This document shows positions 1 through 7,885 of a DNA stretch of 43,197 bases, piece after piece (positions within the stretch are counted from its first letter, which is position 1; every line of letters begins with the position of its first letter). The notes below the pieces were generated by a model, which saw only the letters and a program-made list of their open reading frames with translations, ran no database searches and was not told the origin of the DNA. Source of the stretch: Sphingomonadaceae bacterium (GTDB lineage Bacteria > Pseudomonadota > Alphaproteobacteria > Sphingomonadales > Sphingomonadaceae); the NCBI GenBank assembly GCA_947477745.1, contig CANJUF010000028.1, positions 1-43,197 of the forward strand. Direction: 5' to 3'. The position numbers and the translations under genes were made by a program.

Positions 1-39
1 CTCGGCAGTCACACCCGATTCCGGAAATACCCACCTGAT

Positions 40-1479
40 ATGAAATTCGCCGATCTCGGCCTGTCTGACGAACTGCTGCAAACGGTCATAGCCTCCGGTT
101 ATGATGAGCCGACTCCAATCCAGGCGCAGGCAATTCCTTCGGTCCTGATGATGCGCGACATCATCGGCATTGCGCAAACCGGGACCGGCAAGACCGCCAG
201 TTTCGTGCTTCCGATGATCGACATTCTTGCGCAGGGCCGCCGCCGCGCGCTGATGCCGCGCTCGCTGATCCTCGAACCTACGCGCGAACTGGCGGCGCAG
301 GTTGCCGAGAACTTCGAGAAGTACGGCAAGAACCACAATCTCAAGATGGCGCTGCTGATTGGCGGCGTGCAGATGGGCGATCAGGTCAAGGCGCTGTCTG
401 ACGGCGTCGACGTGCTGATCGCGACACCGGGCAGGTTGATGGACCTGTTCGAGCGCGGCAAGATCATGCTGACCGGCTGCGAACTGCTGGTGATCGACGA
501 GGCGGACCGCATGCTCGACATGGGATTCATTCCCGACATCGAGCATATCTGCACCAAGCTGCCGACCACGCGCCAGACGCTGCTGTTTTCGGCGACGATG
601 CCGCCGCCGATCGAGAAACTGGCCGCAAAGTTCCTCTCGAACCCCAAGAAGATCGAGGTTGCCCGCGCCGCCACCGCGAACGTCAACATTGCCCAGCACA
701 AGGTTTTCGTTGCCGCCCGCGACAAACGCGACGTCTTGCGCGAATTGCTGCGCGCCGAAGACGTGACCAACGCCATCATTTTTGCCAACCGCAAGACTAC
801 GGTGCGCGAACTCAACAAGAGCCTTTCGAGCCATGGCTTTTCATCGGGCGAAATCCATGGCGACATGGACCAGAGCGCGCGCATTGCCGAGCTTGACCGT
901 TTCAAGGAGGGCAAGATCACCATCCTGTGCGCCTCCGACGTTGCCGCGCGCGGTCTCGATATCAAGGGCGTGAGCCACGTCTTCAACTTCGATACGCCGT
1001 GGCATCCGGACGACTATGTCCACCGCATCGGCCGCACCGGCAGGGCGGGTGCGACCGGCAAGGCCTTCACGCTGGTTGCTCCCGAAGATGCCGAAGCCAT
1101 CGCCAATGTCGAGAAGCTGACCGGCATCGTCATCCCGGTGTTCGAGGCGGGACGCAGCAAGACGTCGACGCGCAACGAAAAGCCGGCTCGCGATGAACGA
1201 CCCGCACGCGAGGCCAGGCCGCCGCGTGAGGCCCGCCCGGCGCGCGAAGCCAGGCCCCCGCGCGCCGCTCGGCCCGAGCGCGAAGCAAGGCCGGAGCGTG
1301 AACCAAGGCCCGAGCGTGACAAGGCCGTAAAGGCCCCGCGCAGGGCCGAGGCCGAACCGCGCCGCCAGCGCGACGATGCGCGCCCCCCCGAACCTCGCCG
1401 GAACGATGCCGAGGCAGGCGAAGATGGCGGCTGGAACGGTCCGGTCCCCGGTTTCCTGGGCAAATCCGCTATCGCCTGA
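40..1479 (+). CDS. DEAD-box ATP-dependent RNA helicase
   Basis: A 479-residue RhlE-like RNA helicase that unwinds or remodels RNA with ATP, probably in ribosome assembly or RNA decay. Motifs appear in order: Q motif (GYDEPTPIQ, near residue 21), Walker A AQTGTGKT with Lys51, PTRELA, DEAD at 153-156, SAT (LFSAT), and HRIGRTGRAG in the second RecA domain. From about residue 380 the protein becomes a low-complexity tail of repeated Arg-Glu-Ala-Arg-Pro units, a likely RNA-binding or disordered extension. The start MKFADLGL matches the usual helicase start just before the Q motif. Only 39 bases precede it and no good ribosome site is visible, so its promoter is mostly outside the window. The exact subfamily (RhlE, DbpA and so on) is not certain. 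Confidence 0.95.
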   Translation: MKFADLGLSDELLQTVIASGYDEPTPIQAQAIPSVLMMRDIIGIAQTGTGKTASFVLPMIDILAQGRRRALMPRSLILEPTRELAAQVAENFEKYGKNHNLKMALLIGGVQMGDQVKALSDGVDVLIATPGRLMDLFERGKIMLTGCELLVIDEADRMLDMGFIPDIEHICTKLPTTRQTLLFSATMPPPIEKLAAKFLSNPKKIEVARAATANVNIAQHKVFVAARDKRDVLRELLRAEDVTNAIIFANRKTTVRELNKSLSSHGFSSGEIHGDMDQSARIAELDRFKEGKITILCASDVAARGLDIKGVSHVFNFDTPWHPDDYVHRIGRTGRAGATGKAFTLVAPEDAEAIANVEKLTGIVIPVFEAGRSKTSTRNEKPARDERPAREARPPREARPAREARPPRAARPEREARPEREPRPERDKAVKAPRRAEAEPRRQRDDARPPEPRRNDAEAGEDGGWNGPVPGFLGKSAIA

Positions 1480-1525
1480 GGCTTGCGCGCCTGACATCTG
1501 GACAGGCTGACCCGTCTCGCGCATC

Positions 1526-1542
1526 CTCTCCCAAAGGGAGAG
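1526..1542 (+). promoter_or_regulatory. Hairpin covering the ribosome site of the SRPBCC gene
   Basis: CTCTCCC at 1526-1532, loop AAA, and GGGAGAG at 1536-1542 form a perfect 7-bp stem. The 3' arm is itself the Shine-Dalgarno sequence, 4 bases before the ATG at 1547. The RNA could therefore hide the ribosome site (thermometer or attenuation-like control), or the hairpin could end the helicase transcript. No T-run follows, which makes a classical terminator less likely. Confidence 0.5.
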
Positions 1543-1546
1543 AACC

Positions 1547-2062
1547 ATGGCACTCAAGGAAGCAGTCGGGCGCGTGCATATTCCCATGCCGCGTGCGCAG
1601 GTGTGGGAGAAGCTGCGCGACCTGTCGCTGGCGCACAACTACGTTCCCGGCGTTACCGCCATCCATATCGATACCGCGCAGCGCGAAGGCGTTGGCGCGA
1701 GCCGCACCGTGACCATGGAGAACGGCAGCGAGATGCAGGAAACGGTCGAGGAATGGACCGATGGCCGCGGCTTCCTCATCCGCCTGCACAAGGGCGACAA
1801 GGTGGCGATGCCGATCTTCAGCCGCTTCTATTTCCGCTACCAGATCGACGATGACGGTGAGGGGACAATTTTCCTCCCGGCGATGGTTTACGAGACGCGC
1901 TTCGGCCCGATCGGCGCGCTGCTCGGCAAGGTGATCCACAAGGCGTTTCTGAGCGCGGTCCACGACATCGGCCTTGCCATGCGCGAATATTACCTGACCG
2001 GCCAAAAAGTCGGCCCGGAACGGCTCAAGCAATTGAAGGCGAACGAAAATGCGGCGCGCTAG
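1547..2062 (+). CDS. SRPBCC family (START/polyketide-cyclase-like) protein
   Basis: A 171-residue cytosolic protein with the look of an SRPBCC helix-grip fold. The N-terminal amphipathic stretch begins with PMPRAQVWEKLRDLS, followed by alternating strands (IHIDTA, RTVTMENG, FYFRYQID) and a long C-terminal helix. Such proteins bind hydrophobic ligands or catalyse simple cyclisation or hydrolysis; the ligand here is unknown. A strong GGGAGAG ribosome site sits 4 bases upstream inside a hairpin. The 3' end overlaps the next gene by 14 bases, which suggests coupled translation. The neighbouring acyl-CoA genes fit a role with a lipophilic substrate, but that is inference. Confidence 0.8.
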   Translation: MALKEAVGRVHIPMPRAQVWEKLRDLSLAHNYVPGVTAIHIDTAQREGVGASRTVTMENGSEMQETVEEWTDGRGFLIRLHKGDKVAMPIFSRFYFRYQIDDDGEGTIFLPAMVYETRFGPIGALLGKVIHKAFLSAVHDIGLAMREYYLTGQKVGPERLKQLKANENAAR

Positions 2063-3302
2063 GTCGCTGCTGGTGGCGCTCGGCGCGGTCGTTCTGGCCG
2101 GGCAGCCGGCTCACGCGCAGGATGCCGACGCCAGCTTCGATGCTGTCATCAAGGCGCTGCGCGATCTCGGCGATCAGGTGAAGGCCCAGACCGAACCCGG
2201 CAGCGTCGACCGTGCGCAGGGCTATCGTTATGTGCTGCGGCGCCTGGAGATGCACAACGACGCGTTCCTGCCCGAATCTGATGCCTGGCACCCCATCATC
2301 GATCGCTGCCCGACCAAGCTGTGCAAATATGGCTTCGACAATCCCGATGCGATTTACAACATGGTCAAGCCGCTTGATCCGGCACTGACCTATCGCCTCA
2401 AGGGCAATCGCGGCACCGTGCCCTATATCACCTTCCAGCAGTTCTCGATTGGCGGCGGGAAGTTCAACACCGGGGGACAGCTCGAATCGAAGGATCTGGC
2501 GCTCGACGCCAAGGGCAATTTCGATATCATTCTGGGGCCGGAAAACACAGGCAATCATCCCAATTTCATCAAGATGGGGCCGGGGCAAAGCTCGCAGCTC
2601 CTGATCCGGCAGATGATGGGCAACTGGCTGACCGACACCGAGGCCAGCCTTGCCATCGAGGTGGTCGATCCCGCGCCCGGAACGCCGCGCAGTGCGCCAG
2701 TGCTGTCTGCGGCGCAGTTCGAGATGGGCGCGCAGGCGCTCGCCAGGTTCATCGCCGCGACCGGACCGCTATACCGCAAGATCATCTTGGCCGAGCCGGT
2801 GAACCACTTCGATGCGGCTTACGAGCAAATCGACGACGGCGGCTTTCCAACCAATTTCAAGAACACGATGCAGTATGAGGTAAATGCCGACGAGGCAGTG
2901 CTGATCGAAATTCCGGCGGTAGAGGCAGCGTGGCACAATATCCAGCTCGGCACTTTGTGGGGCGAAGCCCCGGACTATGCGACGCGGCTGATCTCCCACA
3001 ACATCACGCAGGCATGGAAGGACAGGGACGGGGTGCTGCGCTATGTCATCGCGCAGACCGATCCGGGCACGCCCAACTGGCTCGATGCGGCGGGCAATCC
3101 GCGCGGCGGCGTGTTCATCCGCTGGCAGACCCCCAAGCAGCAGGTGCAGAAGCCCAAGGTAACGCGGGTGAAGCTGGCCTTGCTGCGAACGCTTCTTCCG
3201 AAGGATCACCCGCGCGTGACGCCTGCTCAGCGGGCCGAGCAGCTGCGCCTGCGATTCCTCGGCTACAATCGGCGGATGAACCCGATCGATCCGCCGAAAT
3301 AG
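2049..3302 (+). CDS. Secreted DUF1214-like protein of unknown function
   Basis: A 417-residue protein with a clear Sec signal peptide (Arg-rich start, hydrophobic LLVALGAVVLAG core, cleavage probably after AHA near residue 23). It is therefore expected in the periplasm. The C-terminal half, with DPGTPNWLDAAG and a following Rxx-Trp strand, resembles DUF1214-type proteins, often found beside catabolic genes in sphingomonads and mycobacteria. No catalytic motif is known. Its start overlaps the SRPBCC gene by 14 bases. It converges on the acyl-CoA ligase gene with a 3-base gap, and both stop codons lie inside a hairpin. The family assignment is from memory of conserved motifs and should be treated as moderate. 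Confidence 0.75.
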   Translation: MRRARSLLVALGAVVLAGQPAHAQDADASFDAVIKALRDLGDQVKAQTEPGSVDRAQGYRYVLRRLEMHNDAFLPESDAWHPIIDRCPTKLCKYGFDNPDAIYNMVKPLDPALTYRLKGNRGTVPYITFQQFSIGGGKFNTGGQLESKDLALDAKGNFDIILGPENTGNHPNFIKMGPGQSSQLLIRQMMGNWLTDTEASLAIEVVDPAPGTPRSAPVLSAAQFEMGAQALARFIAATGPLYRKIILAEPVNHFDAAYEQIDDGGFPTNFKNTMQYEVNADEAVLIEIPAVEAAWHNIQLGTLWGEAPDYATRLISHNITQAWKDRDGVLRYVIAQTDPGTPNWLDAAGNPRGGVFIRWQTPKQQVQKPKVTRVKLALLRTLLPKDHPRVTPAQRAEQLRLRFLGYNRRMNPIDPPK

Positions 3303-3318
3303 GATCTATTCCCGGCGG
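3291..3318. terminator. Stop-codon hairpin between convergent genes
   Basis: CCGCCG at 3291-3296 pairs with CGGCGG at 3313-3318, and AATAG at 3298-3302 pairs with CTATT at 3306-3310 across a GAT loop, with small internal mismatches. The inverted repeat contains the stop codons of both convergent genes. There is no U-tract, so intrinsic termination is unproven; it could also act as an RNA 3'-end protector on both transcripts. Confidence 0.45.
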
Positions 3319-4988
3319 CCGGCTACATCGAACCCGGCGGTGCCGGCATAGATCGCCTCGATCTCGGCGGCATAGCGTTGGTGGACCTTGAAGCGGCGCA
3401 ATTTCAGCGTCGGGGTCAACTCGCCCTCATCGCTGGCGAGCGGCTGGGGCAGCACGAACAGCCGCTTGATCTGGGCGACGCGCGGCAGGTCATCATTCAG
3501 GCGATTGACTTCGGCGGCGAGATGCTCCGCAGTGTCCGGCGCGGAGACGAGCGCGGCATAGTCCGCGCCGCCGAACCCTGCCGGATCGGGCTGGACCAAC
3601 GCCGTCACATATTTGCGACCCTCGGCGACCAGCACGAATTCGGCGATCAGCGGGCTGGTGCGCATCAGCGCCTCGATTTCGGCAGGGGCGATGTTCTTGC
3701 CGCCATCGGTGATCATCAGGTCCTTCTTGCGGTCGACGATGCGCAGTTGGCCGTCCTCGATCACCCCAAGATCGCCGGTGTGCAGCCAGCCATCGACGAT
3801 AGTCTGCGCGCTCGCTTCGGGGTTCTTGTAGTAGCCCGCGAACACGCTCTCTCCGCGCACGAGGATCTCACCGTCCTCCGCGATGCGCAGGTCCACGGTA
3901 TCGAGCGGCTCACCGACTGTGCCGGCCACCACCCGGCCCGGCCGGTGGACTGTCATCATCGAGCAGTTCTCGGTCATCCCGTAAAGTTCGAGCAGTTCGA
4001 GACCAAGCGATCGGAAAAAATTCAGCGTTTCGACCGGCAGGCTCGCCGCTCCGCTGGTCGCGACCGCCGCTCGGTCCAGCCCCACCAGCGCGAGCGCCTC
4101 CTTGCCCGCCGCGCCCGCCTTGCGGATTGCTTCCTCGAAGCGCAGCCAGACACGCGGCACGCCTGAGAAATAGGTGGGCCGGACGGCGCGCATGTCCTCG
4201 ATCAGCGTGGGCAGGCCGCCGCCGATCGACACGGTCGAGCGGGTGTAAAGCGGCGCGAAATTGGTCATCGCCTGTTCGGCGATATGGCACAGTGGCAGGT
4301 ATGACAGCATCTGCGCGCCGGGGCCGAATCCTAGCAATTCGCCAAAGCCCTGCACCGTGGCGCGCATGTTGCGGTAAGTCAGCATCGCTGCCTTTGGCGC
4401 GCCGGTCGAGCCCGAGGTATAGACGATCAGCCCCACTCGATCGAGCGACAGCGCCGCGATCTTCGCATCGAGCAGTGCGGGATCACGGACGAGGGCGGCT
4501 GCGCCGCCGGTTTCAAGCGAGGCAAGCGAGATGACGCCGTCGGTGCCGATCGCCTCGCTGGCGGGATCGAACATCACGATCCACTTGAGTAGCGGGAGCT
4601 GCGCGCGGATTGGCAGGACCTTCGCCAGAAAGGCATCGTTCTGGCAAAACAGCACCGAGACGTCCGCGTGGCCCAGCGCGTGGAGCAGGTCGGGCGTGCT
4701 GCTGGTCGGATAGCAGCCCAATGGCACCCCGCCGATCAGGCCCGTAGCCATCTGCGCGACCAGCCAGTCCACGCTGTTGTCGGCAAATATCGCGGTGTGG
4801 AGCGGCTGGCCAAGGCCAAGCCCGGCAAGCCCCGCCGCGCCATTCCTCACCCGCGCGGCATAGACGGCCCAGGTCAGCTCTTGCCAGTCCTGTCCGTGTT
4901 TCTGGCGCAGCGCGACCTCATCGCCGTGCTCCGCCGCATGCTTGAGCACCAGCGCGGGCAGCGGCACATTGGGCAAAGCGGCCGCCAT
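3306..4988 (-). CDS. AMP-forming long-chain acyl-CoA ligase (FadD15-like)
   Basis: A 560-residue adenylate-forming enzyme that activates a carboxylic acid with ATP and CoA. The P-loop-like motif YTSGSTGAPKAAML is present, then the YGMTE-type motif (ELYGMTENCSMM), the GWLHTGDLG motif, the KDLMITDGGKNIAP hinge, and a C-terminal LTPTLKLRR containing the likely catalytic lysine. The ISLASLE linker and the AMP domain layout are closer to FadD15-type ligases than to 4-coumarate ligases. It lies 7 bases downstream of the crotonase gene on the same strand, so the two are probably one operon. The substrate cannot be read from sequence. It could act on fatty acids or on side chains of cyclic compounds. 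Confidence 0.92.
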   Translation of the reverse strand: MAAALPNVPLPALVLKHAAEHGDEVALRQKHGQDWQELTWAVYAARVRNGAAGLAGLGLGQPLHTAIFADNSVDWLVAQMATGLIGGVPLGCYPTSSTPDLLHALGHADVSVLFCQNDAFLAKVLPIRAQLPLLKWIVMFDPASEAIGTDGVISLASLETGGAAALVRDPALLDAKIAALSLDRVGLIVYTSGSTGAPKAAMLTYRNMRATVQGFGELLGFGPGAQMLSYLPLCHIAEQAMTNFAPLYTRSTVSIGGGLPTLIEDMRAVRPTYFSGVPRVWLRFEEAIRKAGAAGKEALALVGLDRAAVATSGAASLPVETLNFFRSLGLELLELYGMTENCSMMTVHRPGRVVAGTVGEPLDTVDLRIAEDGEILVRGESVFAGYYKNPEASAQTIVDGWLHTGDLGVIEDGQLRIVDRKKDLMITDGGKNIAPAEIEALMRTSPLIAEFVLVAEGRKYVTALVQPDPAGFGGADYAALVSAPDTAEHLAAEVNRLNDDLPRVAQIKRLFVLPQPLASDEGELTPTLKLRRFKVHQRYAAEIEAIYAGTAGFDVAGRRE

Positions 4989-4995
4989 CGCCTGC

Positions 4996-5790
4996 TTACC
5001 GCTTGCGGAAGACCGGCGCTTCCTTGCGCAGCATGGCGTCGATCGCGGCGCGGTGATCGGGCGAGCGGTTGGTCAGCCGCTCCATCGCCGAGCCGAACTC
5101 CATCGTCGCGTGGGCAAGCTGCTTGAGCCCGATGTTGATCGCCATCTTGGTGGTGCGGATCGCCATCTGCGACCCGTTGGCCAGCTCCTGCACAAAGGCA
5201 TGGACACGCGCGTCGAGCTCGTCGAGCGGCACTGCGTGGTTGATGAGGCCGATCGCTTCGGCATCCTTCGCGCCGATCGCCTTGCCCGTCATCAGGTATT
5301 CCTTGGCGCGCGCATAGCCGACCAGCATCGGCCACATGATCGCGCCGCCATCGCCAGCAGTCAGGCCCACCTTGACGTGCGGATCGGAAATCTTGGCATG
5401 ATCGGCGACGAAGGTCACGTCGCAGAACACCACCAGCGTCGCGCCGAGGCCCGCTGCATGGCCCTGGATCTTGCCTATGATCGGCTTCTCGCAATCGAGC
5501 ATCGAGTAGATGATCTGCCTGCCTTCGACGATGGTGCGGTCGAACTCGTCGGGGTTGCTGATCATGAAATCGAGATACTGGATATCGCCGCCGCCGCTGA
5601 ACAGCATGCCCTTGGCGGTGAGCACGATGATATCGACGTCCATGTCGTGCGAGGCTTCGATGAACACGCGCGACAGCTCGCCATGCAGGTCCTTGTTGGT
5701 CGCGTTGCCCGCTTCTGGACGGTTGAGTGCGAGCGTCAGGACACGATCTTCCAGCTTCGTCTCGATAAATTCGTAATTGCCCCAGGCCAT
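4996..5790 (-). CDS. Enoyl-CoA hydratase/isomerase family protein
   Basis: A 264-residue crotonase-fold protein. The oxyanion-hole segments are LFSGGGDIQ and KIQGHAAGLGATLVV. The region that carries the two catalytic glutamates in classical hydratases reads DPHVKVGLTAGDGG, so neither Glu is at its usual place. This pattern recurs in a crotonase subgroup, and the actual reaction (hydration, isomerisation, hydrolysis) is open. The start MAWGNYEF is chosen because it gives the normal crotonase length; the frame stays open further upstream but runs into the divergent SDR promoter region. It is the first gene of a two-gene operon with the downstream acyl-CoA ligase. Confidence 0.9.
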   Translation of the reverse strand: MAWGNYEFIETKLEDRVLTLALNRPEAGNATNKDLHGELSRVFIEASHDMDVDIIVLTAKGMLFSGGGDIQYLDFMISNPDEFDRTIVEGRQIIYSMLDCEKPIIGKIQGHAAGLGATLVVFCDVTFVADHAKISDPHVKVGLTAGDGGAIMWPMLVGYARAKEYLMTGKAIGAKDAEAIGLINHAVPLDELDARVHAFVQELANGSQMAIRTTKMAINIGLKQLAHATMEFGSAMERLTNRSPDHRAAIDAMLRKEAPVFRKR

Positions 5791-5863
5791 CGCCGTATTC
5801 CTGTCGATTTGGATTGAAATGCAACGCGCTCGTGTCATATCCGGCCGCGCGAGGCAAGACAGG

Positions 5864-6640
5864 ATGGAACAGGCAATGACCGAGGCAAGGCCAGTGGTGC
5901 TGATCACCGGCGCGAGCGGCGGTGTCGGCAAGGCAGTCGCGGCGGAAATGGCCGCACACGGCTATGATGCGGCGCTGCTCTATCGCTCCAACGCGGCGGC
6001 GGTCGAAGAGGCTGCGCATGCCGTTCACGCGGCAGGCGGCAAGGCTACGACGATCAAGGCGGACCTGACCGATCCGGTCGCAGTCGAGCAGGCAGTGGCG
6101 GAAACGGTCGCGCACTTTGGCAAGATCGATGTGCTGGCGCATTGCGCGGGGGCCTATACCGCGTGGAAGCCGATCCGTTCACTGACGGCCGAGGAGTGGA
6201 CGGGTTTTCTCGATGCCGACCTCACCGGCTTCTTCCATATCCTGGCTGCCTGCGTGCGCCACATGCACGAGCGCAAGAGCGGTGCGATCGTAGCGGTTTC
6301 CTCGATAGCGGCGCAGGCCTGCCAGCCGCGCGGCGGTCAGGCGGCAGCGGCCAAGGCCGGGCTCGATGCGCTGGTGCGCGTGGTTGCCAAGGAAGAAGGT
6401 CGGCACGGTATTCGCGCCAATGCCGTGTCGATTGGCCTCACCGCGACCGAAATGGGCGCCGATGCGGAACGAGCATGGGGCGAAGAAGCCACCAAGCGCC
6501 TGCTGGCGGGTGCGCCGCTTGGCCGCATGGGCGAGCCCGAGGAAATCGCCCGGGTCGTCAGGTTCCTCGCTTCGAACGAGGCAAGCTATGTCACCGGCAA
6601 GGTGCTACAGGTCGATGGCGGCCAGATGATTGCCGGATAG
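5864..6640 (+). CDS. SDR-family protein lacking the catalytic tyrosine
   Basis: A 258-residue Rossmann-fold short-chain dehydrogenase/reductase homologue. The cofactor motif TGASGGVG and the C-terminal YVTGKVLQVDGG are intact. At the active site, the Ser segment (VSSIAAQ) is present, but the residue four before catalytic Lys164 is Ala160 instead of Tyr, in a GGQAAAAK stretch. NNAG is also altered to HCAG. The protein may therefore be a non-enzymatic or altered-mechanism SDR. The ATG at 5864 has a GAGG site 9 bases upstream; an ATG at 5876 is an alternative. It diverges from the crotonase operon and lies just upstream of the acyl-CoA dehydrogenase gene. Confidence 0.9.
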   Translation: MEQAMTEARPVVLITGASGGVGKAVAAEMAAHGYDAALLYRSNAAAVEEAAHAVHAAGGKATTIKADLTDPVAVEQAVAETVAHFGKIDVLAHCAGAYTAWKPIRSLTAEEWTGFLDADLTGFFHILAACVRHMHERKSGAIVAVSSIAAQACQPRGGQAAAAKAGLDALVRVVAKEEGRHGIRANAVSIGLTATEMGADAERAWGEEATKRLLAGAPLGRMGEPEEIARVVRFLASNEASYVTGKVLQVDGGQMIAG

Positions 6641-6653
6641 GAAAGGCATCCTC

Positions 6654-7829
6654 ATGAGTTCCGAAGCCGAGCTCAGCCTCGAAGAGATCGAATCGCTGGT
6701 CGACTATTCTTCGCGCTATTTCATGGAGAGGCTTTGGCCGCTCCAGCAGAAGATGGACGACGAGGAATGGTGGCCCGCAGACGAGTTCAAGGCGCTCGCC
6801 GAGATGGGTCTGCTCGGCCTGACGATCCCCAGCGAATACGGCGGGCAGGGGCTTAGTTACCTTGCAGCCGGGATGATGGGCGAGGCAATGGCCTATGCCA
6901 ATCCGGCCTTTGCGTTCAGCTGGACCAGCCACGAGAATCTGTGCCTCGATGCGCTTTATCGCAACTGCAACGAGGAGCAGCGCCAGCGTTTTGTGCCCAG
7001 GATGTGCGCGGGCGAATTGATGGGCGGGCTTGGCATGACCGAGCCGGGCGCGGGATCGGACGCGATCGGTTCGATGCGCACCACCGCGCGGCGGGTAGGG
7101 GACAAGTACCTGCTTAATGGCGGCAAGATCTACATCACCAACGGGCCGGTGGCCGACCTGTTCCTGGTCTATGCCAAGACCGATCCTTCGGCGGGCACGA
7201 AGGGCGTTTCGGCCTTCATCGTCGAGGCTACGTCGCCGGGGTTCAAGTGCGCCCAGAAGCTCGACAAGATGGGCTTCCGCGGCAGCCCAACCGGCGAGCT
7301 TGTGTTCGAGGACTGCGAGGTTCCGGTCGAAAACCTCATCGGCGAGGAGAACCGCGGCATCGCGGTGATGATGAGCGGGCTCGACGTCGAGCGGCTGCTC
7401 TCCGCGCCCTTGTGCATCGGCCCGGCGCAGCGCGCGCTCGACCTCGCGCTCGATCATGCCAGGACGCGCGTTCAGTTCGGACAGCCGATCGGGCAGTTCC
7501 AGCTCGTCCAGGCCAAGTTGGCCGATATGTATGCGCAGATCGAAGTATCGAGAACATACCTGCACAAGGCATTGACCATGTGCGACAATATGGAGCTGAC
7601 CCAGGCCGGTCGGGGCGAAATACACAAGGTTTCCGCTGCCGCATTGATGACCGCTTCACGCGCCGCCAAGCTGGTGTGCGACGAAGCCGTCCAGATCTTC
7701 GGCGGCTCGGGCTACATGCGCGACACCGAGGTCAATCGGCTTTACCGCACGACCAAGGTAATGGAGATCGCGGCGGGTTCCCAGGAAATCCGCCAGACGA
7801 TCATCGCCAAGGAATTGCTGAAGGGATAA
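6654..7829 (+). CDS. Acyl-CoA dehydrogenase, isovaleryl-CoA-dehydrogenase-like
   Basis: A 391-residue flavoprotein that introduces an alpha,beta double bond into an acyl-CoA. Conserved pieces include MTEPGAGSD (FAD/substrate loop), YITNGPVADLF, the helix RTRVQFGQPIGQFQLVQ and the ending MEIAAGSQEIRQ. The usual medium-chain catalytic Glu of the YEGT motif is Ala here. Glu246 in SGLDVERLL takes the position used by isovaleryl-CoA dehydrogenases, so a branched or bulky substrate is likely. The ATG at 6654 is chosen because GAAAGG lies 7 bases upstream. The gene starts 13 bases after the SDR gene, so the two form an operon. Confidence 0.93.
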   Translation: MSSEAELSLEEIESLVDYSSRYFMERLWPLQQKMDDEEWWPADEFKALAEMGLLGLTIPSEYGGQGLSYLAAGMMGEAMAYANPAFAFSWTSHENLCLDALYRNCNEEQRQRFVPRMCAGELMGGLGMTEPGAGSDAIGSMRTTARRVGDKYLLNGGKIYITNGPVADLFLVYAKTDPSAGTKGVSAFIVEATSPGFKCAQKLDKMGFRGSPTGELVFEDCEVPVENLIGEENRGIAVMMSGLDVERLLSAPLCIGPAQRALDLALDHARTRVQFGQPIGQFQLVQAKLADMYAQIEVSRTYLHKALTMCDNMELTQAGRGEIHKVSAAALMTASRAAKLVCDEAVQIFGGSGYMRDTEVNRLYRTTKVMEIAAGSQEIRQTIIAKELLKG

Positions 7830-7830
7830 A

Positions 7831-7876
7831 GCATCGCGCGAAAAAGTGAGTACCGGTTTTTCGCTGCAAGCGATGC
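7831..7876. repeat. Nested palindromic intergenic repeat, possible bidirectional terminator
   Basis: GCATCGC at 7831-7837 pairs with GCGATGC at 7870-7876, and GCGAAAAA at 7838-7845 pairs with TTTTTCGC at 7857-7864. The element lies between the stop codons of two convergent genes. Its core (AAAAAGTG, then ACCGGTTTTT) looks like a palindromic repeat seen many times in alphaproteobacterial genomes, recalled from memory. The U-rich arm after the inner stem could allow termination on both strands. Confidence 0.6.
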
Positions 7877-7885
7877 GACCACAAA

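Noticed and set aside
841..1638. Long minus-strand open frame opposite the helicase tail
   Set aside because: It is antisense to the Arg/Pro-rich tail, has no ribosome site or recognised domain, and follows the codon bias of the real gene on the plus strand.
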